Assembly: GCA_027073945.1 (NCBI GenBank)
Contig: JALTEL010000024.1
Coordinates: forward strand, 1 to 13,530
DNA length: 13,530 nucleotides
Source of the DNA: Caldifarciminota bacterium
GTDB taxonomy: Bacteria > WOR-3 > Hydrothermia > UBA1063 > CAJXJZ01
Direction of reading: 5' to 3'
The notes below the pieces were generated by a model. It did not search any database. It saw nothing but the letters and a program-made list of their open reading frames with translations, and had not been told where the DNA came from. Made by a program: the position numbers and the translations under genes. Shown piece by piece: positions 1 through 7,196 of the stretch (position 1 is its first letter; each line of letters opens with the position of its first letter).

Positions 1-16
1 CATTGACATATGACTT

Positions 17-694
17 TTAAATCTGGCCTTTCGTTTTTTCTGTATAGTCTCTTTCTATCTTCTCTCTCAGTTTAGCAATCGCAGGATGTTCCTTAATCGG
101 CCACCATCTGCCGAGGGTCAGCATCCAAATCGTCTGGAATAGGATCTTCAGATCAAAAGCGAAAGAATTCCTGTCCACATGCTCCATAGCCAATTTTACC
201 TTCAAAGGTACGAGAACGTTTTCATAAAAGCGTTCCGGGTCTTGAACTCTGGCTAAAATCGCCTCCTCGTCCCTGAGGTGAAGTGTTGCTACGCTGGTGA
301 TGCCTGGGCGGATTTGAAAGATTCGTTTCATTTCCGGAGTATATTTCTGAACAATCTCGGGAACATCCGGACGTGGCCCTACTAGGCTCATATCACCTTT
401 AAGCACGTTCCATAGCTGTGGTAATTCATCAATCTTTGTCTTTCGCAGGAATCTGCCAATAGGAGTGATGCGTGGATCTTTCTCTGTGGTTACAGAGGTG
501 CCTATTCGGTCGGCGTTGACGACCATGGAACGAAACTTATAAAGGCGAAATAATATGCCATTTCTTCCAATTCGCTGTTGGTGGTAAAAAATTGGACCAG
601 GTGAAAAAATTTTTATTAAAATCATTATTACAATAAAAAGGGGAGAAAGAAATAAAAAACCTATTGAAACTGTAATGAAATCAAAAAGCCTCAT
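17..694 (-). CDS. Initiating sugar-1-phosphate transferase (PglC/WcaJ-like)
   Basis: A 225-residue monotopic phosphoglycosyl transferase that moves a sugar-1-phosphate from a nucleotide sugar to undecaprenyl phosphate, the first step of repeat-unit assembly, at the cytoplasmic membrane. [20 protein letters not shown] (1-20) begins the single re-entrant hydrophobic helix (about 5-30) with the Ser-Pro break at 17-18. [20 protein letters not shown] (31-50) and [11 protein letters not shown] (52-62) are the signature. [20 protein letters not shown] (77-96) carries the catalytic Asp89-Glu90 dyad, and [14 protein letters not shown] (100-113) follows. It is the short, PglC-size catalytic form without the N-terminal multi-TM domain of WbaP/WcaJ. 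The ATG at 694 gives the family-typical N-terminus, although no Shine-Dalgarno is visible before it. It is set off from the operon by 231 bp and may have its own promoter. The sugar is unknown. Confidence 0.93.
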   Translation of the reverse strand: MRLFDFITVSIGFLFLSPLFIVIMILIKIFSPGPIFYHQQRIGRNGILFRLYKFRSMVVNADRIGTSVTTEKDPRITPIGRFLRKTKIDELPQLWNVLKGDMSLVGPRPDVPEIVQKYTPEMKRIFQIRPGITSVATLHLRDEEAILARVQDPERFYENVLVPLKVKLAMEHVDRNSFAFDLKILFQTIWMLTLGRWWPIKEHPAIAKLREKIERDYTEKTKGQI

Positions 695-785
695 AATTAG
701 TTTGTAATATGTTTATAAATTTGTGTGTGAAAGTGGGATTACTTCTTGAGGAAACCTCTCGTTTTATTCCATCACATTTTTACAG

Positions 786-813
786 AATTATTCATACTAT
801 TAAGTTTTTTCAA
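786..813 (-). promoter_or_regulatory. Possible promoter in the 231-bp gap (695-925)
   Basis: The gap between the GT2 stop and the sugar transferase start is the only sizeable non-coding stretch. On the minus strand TTGAAA (808-813) and ATAATT (786-791) are separated by 16 bp, a plausible sigma-70-type promoter about 90 bp before the sugar transferase ATG. The region is very AT-rich, so such matches arise easily by chance. A weak 6-bp inverted repeat (GACAGA/TCTGTC, 908-913 and 929-934) lies at the end of the GT2 gene but lacks a U-run next to the stem. Nothing else is evident in the gap. Confidence 0.25.
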
Positions 814-925
814 TAAATTGTAACCATAGTGCCGCAACACAACTTCAGAATACAGCAACCCAACCCACACAACATATAACTAACTTAAATAATCTAACTT
901 TTAAGCGGACAGAAGTGATTGTTTT

Positions 926-2095
926 TTATCTGTCGGGCATTCTATAAGCCGAAGATGCTTTTCCAGCGATTCCTCTTGCTATTCCTCTCATGATTCCAAT
1001 ATTGGCTATTATAAATGAATATGCTATGGAGGCTAAAGGAATACTCTTTTGAGATAAACTCCCTATCCAACCTGCAGCCCCTAATAGATAGAAAAAAATT
1101 TGAAACATAAAAATTATTCTATAAATATTACCATTATGGGATAATAAAATTAAATTTGAAGTAAATAAGCTCAGTAAAAAAAATGGAGTTAACCATCTTA
1201 GTATTCTGCGCGAAATTATCGACCATAACAGAACAGGCCTTTTTATAAATTGTTTAAATTGAGAGAATATTATTCTTATTGTGCCTATAAAACTTAATGC
1301 AACATCCCTATAACGATAGGCCATTTCTTGATTTATCGTCATTGGTGGCACATCATATGCGATAGCTTTGCTTTCAAAAATGGTTCTAAAACCACGAATT
1401 GCACAATTTAGAGGCAACATGACATCTACATCTTCACTTTCTTTAATTGGAGTATACAGCATTCGTCTGCACAATAAAGCGGCTCCAGTCCCAGCGATTA
1501 AAATCCCTAACATTGATTCACTTTCTCTTAGTTTGGTTTCAAAGTTGAAATATGTACTTTCCGATCTACCTATAACAGAATTTGGTTCTGTCTTGTAAAT
1601 AAGCTTTCCCACAACACAACCCACTTTTTTATCAAAAAAGTGTACTATAGCCTTGTTTAAAAAGTCTTTCTTGAAAATTGTTTGAGCATCAGTAAACACC
1701 AAAATATCCCCTTTTGCTACCTTGACAGCATCATTATGCACTGCTGCCCTTCCTCTGTTTTCTTTAAAGTCCAGAACCTTGATGCCCTTAAAGTTATTAG
1801 CAATTTCTACAGTTCTATCGGATGAACCATCTGAAGCTATTATTATTTCTATCTTGTCTTTTGGATAATCCTGTTCTAAAAGATTCTCAATTCTTTTAGC
1901 TATAACTCTCTCCTCATTATGAGCCGCAATGATTACTGAAACACACGGTAATTGATAGATGTTGTTCTTCAAATAATTTTTTGAAGAATTATGGGATCTC
2001 ATTCTGTATAACATATAAAGGACAAGAGGATAACCTATCCACGTATAAAAAAGCACTATAAATGAAAACAGGAATATTATTTCTATAATCAGCAT
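926..2095 (-). CDS. Membrane glycosyltransferase family 2
   Basis: A 389-residue GT-A glycosyltransferase with membrane anchors, similar to the CESA/hyaluronan-synthase-like group. An N-terminal transmembrane helix (about 4-29) precedes the cytoplasmic catalytic domain: VSVIIAAHNEE (52-62), IIASDGSSDRT (85-95), ILVFTDAQT (131-139, metal-binding DxD-like Asp), ESEDVDVMLPL (219-229, the ED motif with the general base) and NQEMAYRYRDVA (255-266), in the place of the QxxRW motif of processive enzymes but not matching it. About three hydrophobic segments follow (around 302-320, 326-345, 352-372). The missing QxxRW suggests a non-processive enzyme adding a single sugar. It is noticeably AT-rich against the sugar transferase and FemAB-like genes. 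ATG overlaps the deacetylase stop by 7 bp, and it is the last gene of the tightly coupled block. Confidence 0.88.
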   Translation of the reverse strand: MLIIEIIFLFSFIVLFYTWIGYPLVLYMLYRMRSHNSSKNYLKNNIYQLPCVSVIIAAHNEERVIAKRIENLLEQDYPKDKIEIIIASDGSSDRTVEIANNFKGIKVLDFKENRGRAAVHNDAVKVAKGDILVFTDAQTIFKKDFLNKAIVHFFDKKVGCVVGKLIYKTEPNSVIGRSESTYFNFETKLRESESMLGILIAGTGAALLCRRMLYTPIKESEDVDVMLPLNCAIRGFRTIFESKAIAYDVPPMTINQEMAYRYRDVALSFIGTIRIIFSQFKQFIKRPVLLWSIISRRILRWLTPFFLLSLFTSNLILLSHNGNIYRIIFMFQIFFYLLGAAGWIGSLSQKSIPLASIAYSFIIANIGIMRGIARGIAGKASSAYRMPDR

Positions 2096-2835
2096 TGATT
2101 CTTAATCCTGAGTACAGCCTTCTTTAGTTTCAAATATCTCTCAACACCAAAGATATCTTTAACAAAGCCACGCAAGAAATAATTACCCTGGTTTGCCAGG
2201 ATTTGAAAATAAGAAGGTTTAATAATCCTATCAATATCCTTAAGCTTGTAACCGGCATGTAATGCATTCCTTCGTATCACCGTCGCTGTAGGATAACTGA
2301 ATCCTGGCTTTGAAGTGGCTACAAACTCATAACCTGCTTTCTTCGCCAGTACTATTAAGCGGCTATTGAAATCGCCATATGGAAAAGAAAATATCTTTAT
2401 CTCCTCTCCAATCCCATCCTCAATATCAAGTTTTGATCTTCTCAACTCATTATATTGTTGTTTCTCCTTAAGAGTTCTTAGATAAGGATGGGTCATTGTG
2501 TGCGAGCCTATCTCCATACCTGCCTTACGCATATCTCTCAACTGACTCCAGGTCACATGTCCGGGCTTACCAACCCAGTCTGAGGTGATAAAAAATGTGG
2601 CTTTTAATTTATGTTCCAAGAGCATTGGGAACACAATCTCATAATCGCTTGCCCATCCATCATCAAAAGTTAAACAAATTGAATCCACCATCTTCGTTTT
2701 ATTAGCACCAATGGTAAAAGATTCCACACCACTTTCCATAATCTTTTTCAACAGAACTCTAAACAAATCAACGCTGATACACATCCACTCTGAAGGCTCT
2801 TTTTCAACCCGATGCATCAAAAGAACGTTTATCAT
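2089..2835 (-). CDS. Polysaccharide deacetylase (NodB domain, CE4)
   Basis: A 248-residue canonical NodB-homology protein that removes N-acetyl (or O-acetyl) groups from sugars using a divalent metal. SICLTFDDGWASDYE (52-66) holds the base Asp58 and metal-ligand Asp59. IGSHTMTHPYL (109-119) holds metal-ligand His112 and His116. FSFPYGDFN (149-157) is motif 3. KATFFITSDWVGKPGHVTW (78-96) is the second strand and loop. The N-terminus (MINVLLMHRVEKEP) has no cleavable signal peptide, so it probably works on the cytoplasmic side or on lipid-linked intermediates. A deacetylase beside FemAB-like genes suggests exposing an amine that is then re-acylated, which is inference. ATGA overlap with the upstream gene, 7-bp overlap with the downstream GT2. 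Unlike the other deacetylase in this window, all metal ligands are intact, so activity is likely. Confidence 0.9.
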   Translation of the reverse strand: MINVLLMHRVEKEPSEWMCISVDLFRVLLKKIMESGVESFTIGANKTKMVDSICLTFDDGWASDYEIVFPMLLEHKLKATFFITSDWVGKPGHVTWSQLRDMRKAGMEIGSHTMTHPYLRTLKEKQQYNELRRSKLDIEDGIGEEIKIFSFPYGDFNSRLIVLAKKAGYEFVATSKPGFSYPTATVIRRNALHAGYKLKDIDRIIKPSYFQILANQGNYFLRGFVKDIFGVERYLKLKKAVLRIKNQC

Positions 2836-3875
2836 ATCTTTATCTTACGTTTTAACACAAATCGAGTTCGCTCAACGAACGGTTGAGTTTTCAGATAAAC
2901 GCCATATGCAATGCGTGCCCATGCATCCATCCAGATATAACGCTGATAATGTGCCAACGTTGCTCCGAAGCTTGCCTTAAATCTATCAATCGAGGGAATG
3001 CCAACCCCACCAAGATCATAAATTTTAATTCCATTTCTTAAAGCAAATTTTATAACTTCCCACTGTATCAGGTTATTAGCTGCCACTTTGCCGGCCTCAG
3101 GAAGAGAAGTTCCACTCAGATAATGGATCTCATGCCGGTTATAAGGGAAAAGTCCCATGGCTATAATCTTCCCTTTTAGTTCTGCTGCAAGGAAAAGAAG
3201 CATCCCCTCCGGCATCAAATGGCGAACCAGCGCATCATAAAAAACCTTGGGATGTGGCGGAAGAACTCCAGATTTTGCAAAGGTTCCTTCAAGCATTTTA
3301 TAAAAGAGAGCGATATCTTCTGGTTTACCTTCCAATGTTCGTACAATTACGCTATTCTTCTCCGCCTTACGAACCATATTTCTGCCACGACCTTGCATCC
3401 CTTTCCACATGATCTGCTCATCTGTATGAATATCAAGCCGAAAGGTACCCGATTTCTCTACCTGCCACTTACCCTGCGATAATAACTGATCGCAGATTCC
3501 CTCATCCTCCAGAAAGCCAAGGGAAATGTAGCTTGCTCCATATGAAGGAAGCATTTTAGAGATCCTTGAGAGATAAAAACACTTTTGTGCTTCTGTCAGC
3601 TCCCTTAGAGCAATCAACCCGACATACGGTGTAAATGTTCCCGGCAGTGGTGAGCCGAGCAGCCGAAACCCGACTTTTTTTCTCTCAAAGACCGGAAAGA
3701 CGGCCACCGGGACACCGTCTTCCACCACCTTGATAGACCAGCAATCCACAGAAAACCCGTCCCGGATTACCTCCCACCATTTGGGCTCTTGGAAAAGGGC
3801 CAGGCCTTCCGGTCCCGCCTTCTGCACTAAAGCAGAGGCATCAGTAATAGTTGTCTTTAAAAACTCACAGCTCAC
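2832..3875 (-). CDS. FemAB/GNAT-like acyltransferase
   Basis: A 347-residue paralogue of the gene just upstream, starting at GTG. ALFQEPKWWEVIRDGF (26-41) and VPVAVFPVFERKKVGFRLLGSPLPG (55-79) give the first half-domain. MWKGMQGRGRNMVRKAEK (156-173) is the basic helix joining the halves. IHYLSGTSLPEAGKVAANN (250-268) and YDLGGVGIPSIDRFKASFG (286-304) are the C-terminal signature. Acetyltransf_6/FemAB-like members use an acyl-CoA or aminoacyl-tRNA-like donor; which one applies cannot be told from sequence, and the substrate is most simply the sugar being built here. No signal peptide. The C-terminus (RTRFVLKRKIKI) is strongly basic, which would favour membrane-surface association. The stop overlaps the deacetylase start by ATGA. 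The coding sequence looks richer in GC than the flanking GT2 gene, which may reflect modular assembly of the locus. Confidence 0.82.
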   Translation of the reverse strand: MSCEFLKTTITDASALVQKAGPEGLALFQEPKWWEVIRDGFSVDCWSIKVVEDGVPVAVFPVFERKKVGFRLLGSPLPGTFTPYVGLIALRELTEAQKCFYLSRISKMLPSYGASYISLGFLEDEGICDQLLSQGKWQVEKSGTFRLDIHTDEQIMWKGMQGRGRNMVRKAEKNSVIVRTLEGKPEDIALFYKMLEGTFAKSGVLPPHPKVFYDALVRHLMPEGMLLFLAAELKGKIIAMGLFPYNRHEIHYLSGTSLPEAGKVAANNLIQWEVIKFALRNGIKIYDLGGVGIPSIDRFKASFGATLAHYQRYIWMDAWARIAYGVYLKTQPFVERTRFVLKRKIKI

Positions 3876-3882
3876 TTATGTG

Positions 3883-3887
3883 CTCCT
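3883..3887 (-). promoter_or_regulatory. Ribosome binding site for a GTG start
   Basis: AGGAG sits 7 nt upstream of the GTG at 3873-3875 in the 24-bp gap after the upstream FemAB-like gene. It supports the non-ATG start of the following gene, which has no better in-frame candidate. Confidence 0.6.
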
Positions 3888-3899
3888 ATTTTATCCACC

Positions 3900-4895
3900 T
3901 CACTTAACCTTTCTCAGCCAAGGCAGGATTTTCTCGTATCCTCCCCGTGCCAACCGGCCGATCCAGCTAGCCCGCCACATATTCTGGTAATTTGCTATAT
4001 TCGGTCGCATGGATTTTTTGAATTTCACAATGCCGGCCATACCACTTCCTCCGCCGAGGTCATATTGTTTTTTGCCTTCCTTCAGGCCATCCAGGATCAC
4101 CTGCCATTGCAACAGGTTGTTTGCTCCGAGCTTCCCAAATTCCCTCTTTGATGCTGCGCTATGATAATTCATCCAATCACGATACTTCAGAATGAGCGCC
4201 ATGGCGATCCAACGGCCTTCAAACCGAGCCCCATACAAAAAAGCATACGACGATTGCGGTATCAAAAGATGTTTGTAAAAATCCTTGGGGAAAACCGGCT
4301 GACTACCTCGTAACGCGTGTACTTCCCTGAGCATATTGTAAAAAACATCTATTTCATCAAGTCCGCAGTGAACGATCTCAACCTCAACGCCGCTCTTTTT
4401 TGCCTTTCTAACCGCTGTCCGCATACGACCCTCAAAACTCTTCCATATTTCATCCTCGGTTCTATCCAGATCAACTATAAGTGTATCAGGCCTTGTGATA
4501 TTCCATGTTTCTGAGATATTGGCATTCAATGGGCTTGGTAGAGTGATATCTACATAGCTTGCTTTGAATGTTTTTGATAGATAATAGTAGATACTTTCCA
4601 AAACGTTATTTATATCTATATCATCCTTTAAGAGCGGGCCACAATAATGCGTTGCCGTTTGTCGAAGCGGAGAACCGACAAGGGTGAGTCCGGCCTTCCT
4701 GATAATCCACACAGGAATAATTCCTACCGGTCTTTTGCTGTCAAAAAATTGGAGTAAAATCCCTTTGATTCCGTAAGTTTTTTCAATTATCTTACACCAA
4801 AATGAGGTATGAAATAGCGTACATTTTGCATATTGCTCAACCAAATAATCCCACTCATGAGGGTCATCAATTTCCTTCCTTTGCAAATTAAGCAT
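3900..4895 (-). CDS. FemAB/GNAT-like acyltransferase
   Basis: A 331-residue protein from the ATG at 4895 (336 from the ATG at 4910; numbering here follows the longer form). I prefer 4895 because it overlaps the previous stop by only 8 bp and has GGGA about 10 nt upstream, while 4910 has no Shine-Dalgarno. The fold is the double-GNAT FemAB-like or Acetyltransf_6 type: TLFHTSFWCKIIEKTYG (31-47), VGIIPVWIIRKAGLTLVGSP (62-81), the basic helix WKSFEGRMRTAVRKAKKSG (156-174), then YHSAASKREFGKLGANNLLQ (249-268, acyl-donor site region), YDLGGGSGMAGIVKFKKSM (283-301). Members transfer aminoacyl or acyl groups; in polysaccharide loci they are thought to decorate sugars. Alignment by eye with the downstream neighbour shows the same motifs with clear divergence, so they are old duplicates rather than recent copies. 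A 24-bp gap separates it from the next gene. Confidence 0.82.
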   Translation of the reverse strand: MLNLQRKEIDDPHEWDYLVEQYAKCTLFHTSFWCKIIEKTYGIKGILLQFFDSKRPVGIIPVWIIRKAGLTLVGSPLRQTATHYCGPLLKDDIDINNVLESIYYYLSKTFKASYVDITLPSPLNANISETWNITRPDTLIVDLDRTEDEIWKSFEGRMRTAVRKAKKSGVEVEIVHCGLDEIDVFYNMLREVHALRGSQPVFPKDFYKHLLIPQSSYAFLYGARFEGRWIAMALILKYRDWMNYHSAASKREFGKLGANNLLQWQVILDGLKEGKKQYDLGGGSGMAGIVKFKKSMRPNIANYQNMWRASWIGRLARGGYEKILPWLRKVK

Positions 4896-6081
4896 TGTTG
4901 CCATTCCCATAAAGATAGTTGACTATCTCCTTGGCCTGCTTTTCACTTGTATGCTCCTGGATAAAACGATATCCGCCCTCCACAAGCTTTTGTCGGAATT
5001 TCAAATCACCTAAAATTGCAGCAATTCTGTTTAGAAGTTCCTCGACAGAATCTGGCGGCACCATAAGTCCATTGACTTCATTTAAAATAATATCCGGAAT
5101 GCCTCCGACATCCGTAGTTAGGATGGGAACTCCATATGCCATGGCCTCAAGAAGTACCTTTGGGATGCCTTCTGACATAGAGGGAAGAACAAACAAATCT
5201 GATTCCATAAATAATTTCTTTAGTTTTTCCCTGTCACCTATAAATCCTTGGAATACTACATTCCTTCTAATCTCAAGTTCTTCACAGAGGGCCTCTAATT
5301 GGGGGCGATAATAGCCATCTCCTGCAAGATGGAGTTTAATATCAGGTGAATGATATTCTTCACGAAATCTTGCAAAAGCTCGAAGTAAAATATGGACTCC
5401 CTTGTTTTCCGTTAAAAATCCTGCGTATAAAATGACTGCGGAATTGGGAGAGATATCTCGTACATCCCGGTAAACAATATCTTCAGATGATATCAGCGAG
5501 GTAAAATAAGGATAAATACGGCGTCCAGGTTTGGAGAGACGTTCTATAACTTCGCTCCCGGTTGCGAGAGTTATAAGACCTTTATCCATCCAATACCGAT
5601 CAATGCGATCGAACAAACGCGCTAACCGTATAGCGCACCATTTTTTTAAGCCAGAATACTTATTCCGTACTACTTCTTCTTGGTTCCCTCCAAGAAAAAG
5701 AATATGCGATTTTTTCTGCCTCCGTGTTTCTAATATAGTCAGTAAGCCTAAAAAATCATCATGCATCACCATCACTACATCGGCTTTTCTTATCTCTTTG
5801 TAAAGGATGGAAATGAGCTTTGGCAAAATCAGAGGCAATCTTTTGATAAAATCTACGACTCCAGTAAAGCCGGGAAGCTCAATAATATTTACCTCTTCAG
5901 GCATGGCAATGCCATTTTTATACTCTATCTTCTTATTCAAAAAGGGTAATGCCATGCTGACATGATCAAAGTCCTGAAGAAAGGCGGAGAAAAATGTATT
6001 GAATGGCGACATAGTGAAATACCGACCGCCATCCTTCCAGACGATGTCACTTCCCACAACCAAGAGCCGTCTCTCATTCAA
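4888..6081 (-). CDS. Glycosyltransferase family 4
   Basis: A GT-B glycosyltransferase of 397 residues from the favoured TTG start (408 if an ATG at 6114 is used; numbering here follows the longer form). RRLLVVGSDIVWKDGGRYFT (15-34) is the N-terminal Rossmann strand and glycine loop. The donor domain has ILYAGFLTENKGVHILLRAF (228-247), LHLAGDGYYRPQLE (261-274), VVFQGFIGD (286-294), LFVLPSMSEGIPKVLLEAMA (307-326) with the EX7E pair Glu315/Glu323, and TDVGGIPDII plus NGLMVPPDSVEEL (348-360). The full motif set indicates an active retaining GT4 using a nucleotide sugar. It carries no membrane helix and is likely cytoplasmic-face peripheral. Its stop overlaps the following FemAB-like gene by 8 bp at the ATG at 4895 (23 bp if ATG 4910 is used), a sign of coupled translation. 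Donor sugar unknown. Confidence 0.9.
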   Translation of the reverse strand: MNERRLLVVGSDIVWKDGGRYFTMSPFNTFFSAFLQDFDHVSMALPFLNKKIEYKNGIAMPEEVNIIELPGFTGVVDFIKRLPLILPKLISILYKEIRKADVVMVMHDDFLGLLTILETRRQKKSHILFLGGNQEEVVRNKYSGLKKWCAIRLARLFDRIDRYWMDKGLITLATGSEVIERLSKPGRRIYPYFTSLISSEDIVYRDVRDISPNSAVILYAGFLTENKGVHILLRAFARFREEYHSPDIKLHLAGDGYYRPQLEALCEELEIRRNVVFQGFIGDREKLKKLFMESDLFVLPSMSEGIPKVLLEAMAYGVPILTTDVGGIPDIILNEVNGLMVPPDSVEELLNRIAAILGDLKFRQKLVEGGYRFIQEHTSEKQAKEIVNYLYGNGNNA

Positions 6082-6083
6082 GA

Positions 6084-7196
6084 TCAGAGAACCTCTCTTA
6101 AAACCAGTACACAAAATTCAAGGTGCCTTAGACATAGATCTTGGTGAATGGGTAACAAAAGTAAATGCTCATTCCAATAGGACGCGCCGGGGAACTCCTC
6201 TTTTGTGGCTGTAGCTGGAAATTCGTTACCTGGCCAGCGATCTGTTCCAACGCATTTTTTACGCATAGCAGAACAGATGCAATCAACATTTTTTACCATA
6301 ATTGGTAATCCCTGTGGAACGGCGCTATCTGGAAGCGCAGGAAATGGCACTATTACTCCATTAATATCCTTTATCCTGTCTGCCAACCAATAGTAATTTT
6401 TTTTGCGGATCTTTGCGATTTTACCAAAATCTACATTAGTTATAAACTTGGCAGTCGTATAACTGATCTCCGGCATAGGATTATTTAAAAGTCTTGAATA
6501 AAAAATAGTATCTGTTGAACCAATCTTATCCCTCAATGCATCTTTTATTCTGAGTGTATTAGGCCATCCAAGAAAAAATGCAAACTTGTCAATGGCCATC
6601 GCCAGCCACTTTTTTGCTGATATATTTTGCAAGGTAGGCGTTGGAATCATTCCCAACCGATTTCCCAAACTCTCATCATTAATGACCAAAACCCCTCCAT
6701 CCGGTACTGGAAGCTGTTTTCTTAAGCTGTAGATCGAAAAAGTTCCTGTAGACCCCATTGGCCACCTTGATTCAGGATCTGGCAGTGCGTGCGCACAATC
6801 CTCAATAAGCACAAGGCCGCGTTGTTCGCACAGTTGCTTAATTGATCGAGTATCCTGGGGTATGCCAAAATAATGGATGAGCAAAAATAGCTCTCCTTCA
6901 CCAAGAGCTTTATCATCCACAATAGGCTCAAGATGTTTACCTACATCATAGAACTTTATCTTAATTCCTAATTTTTTAAAGGGAGTAAGTACGCTCTTAC
7001 AGCAATAGGCAGGCAAATGAACGGTTTCAGGCAAGTTTTTGAGGAGCTTTATACCAAAATACAGTGCTTCGCGGCCACAGTTTAAAATAGCTTGCTTTCC
7101 AGACAAAAATGGAAAGGGCCTGGAAAGAATATCTTGACGAACTAATTCAGTCTTTCTTCCATAGGCCTGCCGTATAGGTGACCCAGGAATCAACAT
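6084..7196 (-). CDS. DegT/DnrJ/EryC1/StrS-family PLP enzyme
   Basis: A 370-residue fold-type I PLP protein of the sugar aminotransferase family, which normally aminates keto-sugar nucleotides. ILNCGREALYFGIK (37-50) is the phosphate-binding start of the large domain, TVHLPAYCC (58-66) equals the usual 'V..P.y.f' strand, and LIHYFGIPQD (106-115) precedes LIEDCAHALPD (130-140), in which Asp133 should contact the PLP pyridine nitrogen. GSTGTFSIYSLRKQLPVPDGG (148-168) carries the Schiff-base Lys160. The active-site set is complete, so an aminotransferase or related activity is plausible. The C-terminal domain (about 250-370) is more divergent than in ArnB/PglE-like enzymes, and RKQLPVPDGG differs from the usual HxxKxxxxGEGG; this is a recognised variant subgroup in polysaccharide loci. 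ATG overlaps the epimerase stop by 7 bp. Its stop is 2 bp before the likely TTG start of the next gene. Substrate not assignable. Confidence 0.82.
   Translation of the reverse strand: MLIPGSPIRQAYGRKTELVRQDILSRPFPFLSGKQAILNCGREALYFGIKLLKNLPETVHLPAYCCKSVLTPFKKLGIKIKFYDVGKHLEPIVDDKALGEGELFLLIHYFGIPQDTRSIKQLCEQRGLVLIEDCAHALPDPESRWPMGSTGTFSIYSLRKQLPVPDGGVLVINDESLGNRLGMIPTPTLQNISAKKWLAMAIDKFAFFLGWPNTLRIKDALRDKIGSTDTIFYSRLLNNPMPEISYTTAKFITNVDFGKIAKIRKKNYYWLADRIKDINGVIVPFPALPDSAVPQGLPIMVKNVDCICSAMRKKCVGTDRWPGNEFPATATKEEFPGASYWNEHLLLLPIHQDLCLRHLEFCVLVLREVL
6092..6098 (-). promoter_or_regulatory. Ribosome binding site deciding a TTG start
   Basis: AGAGAGG lies 10 nt upstream of a TTG at 6079-6081 and inside the end of the PLP-enzyme gene. 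The longer reading of the glycosyltransferase, from an ATG at 6114, would begin 31 bp inside the previous gene with an N-terminus (MCTGFKRGSL) unlike the family. The TTG start gives an N-terminus LNERRLLVVGSD with the expected first strand and only a 2-bp gap from the previous stop. Confidence 0.5.

Noticed and set aside
1..16. ATG TCA ATG on the minus strand at 1-9, a possible start of a further gene
   Set aside because: Only three codons are visible before the window ends and there is no clear Shine-Dalgarno.
744..765. GAGGAAACCTC mini-hairpin in the intergenic gap followed by TTTT on the plus strand
   Set aside because: Only a 4-bp stem, and no plus-strand gene precedes it, so a terminator role is not supported.
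908..934. Inverted repeat GACAGA/TCTGTC at the end of the GT2 gene as a terminator
   Set aside because: A 6-bp stem with a 15-nt loop that begins inside the coding region and lacks an adjacent U-run on the minus strand.
4919..5311. A 130-codon plus-strand open frame opposite the GT4 gene, and other plus-strand open frames of 60-100 codons across the window
   Set aside because: They lie antisense to well-supported genes, have no recognisable domains and compositions typical of shadow frames.
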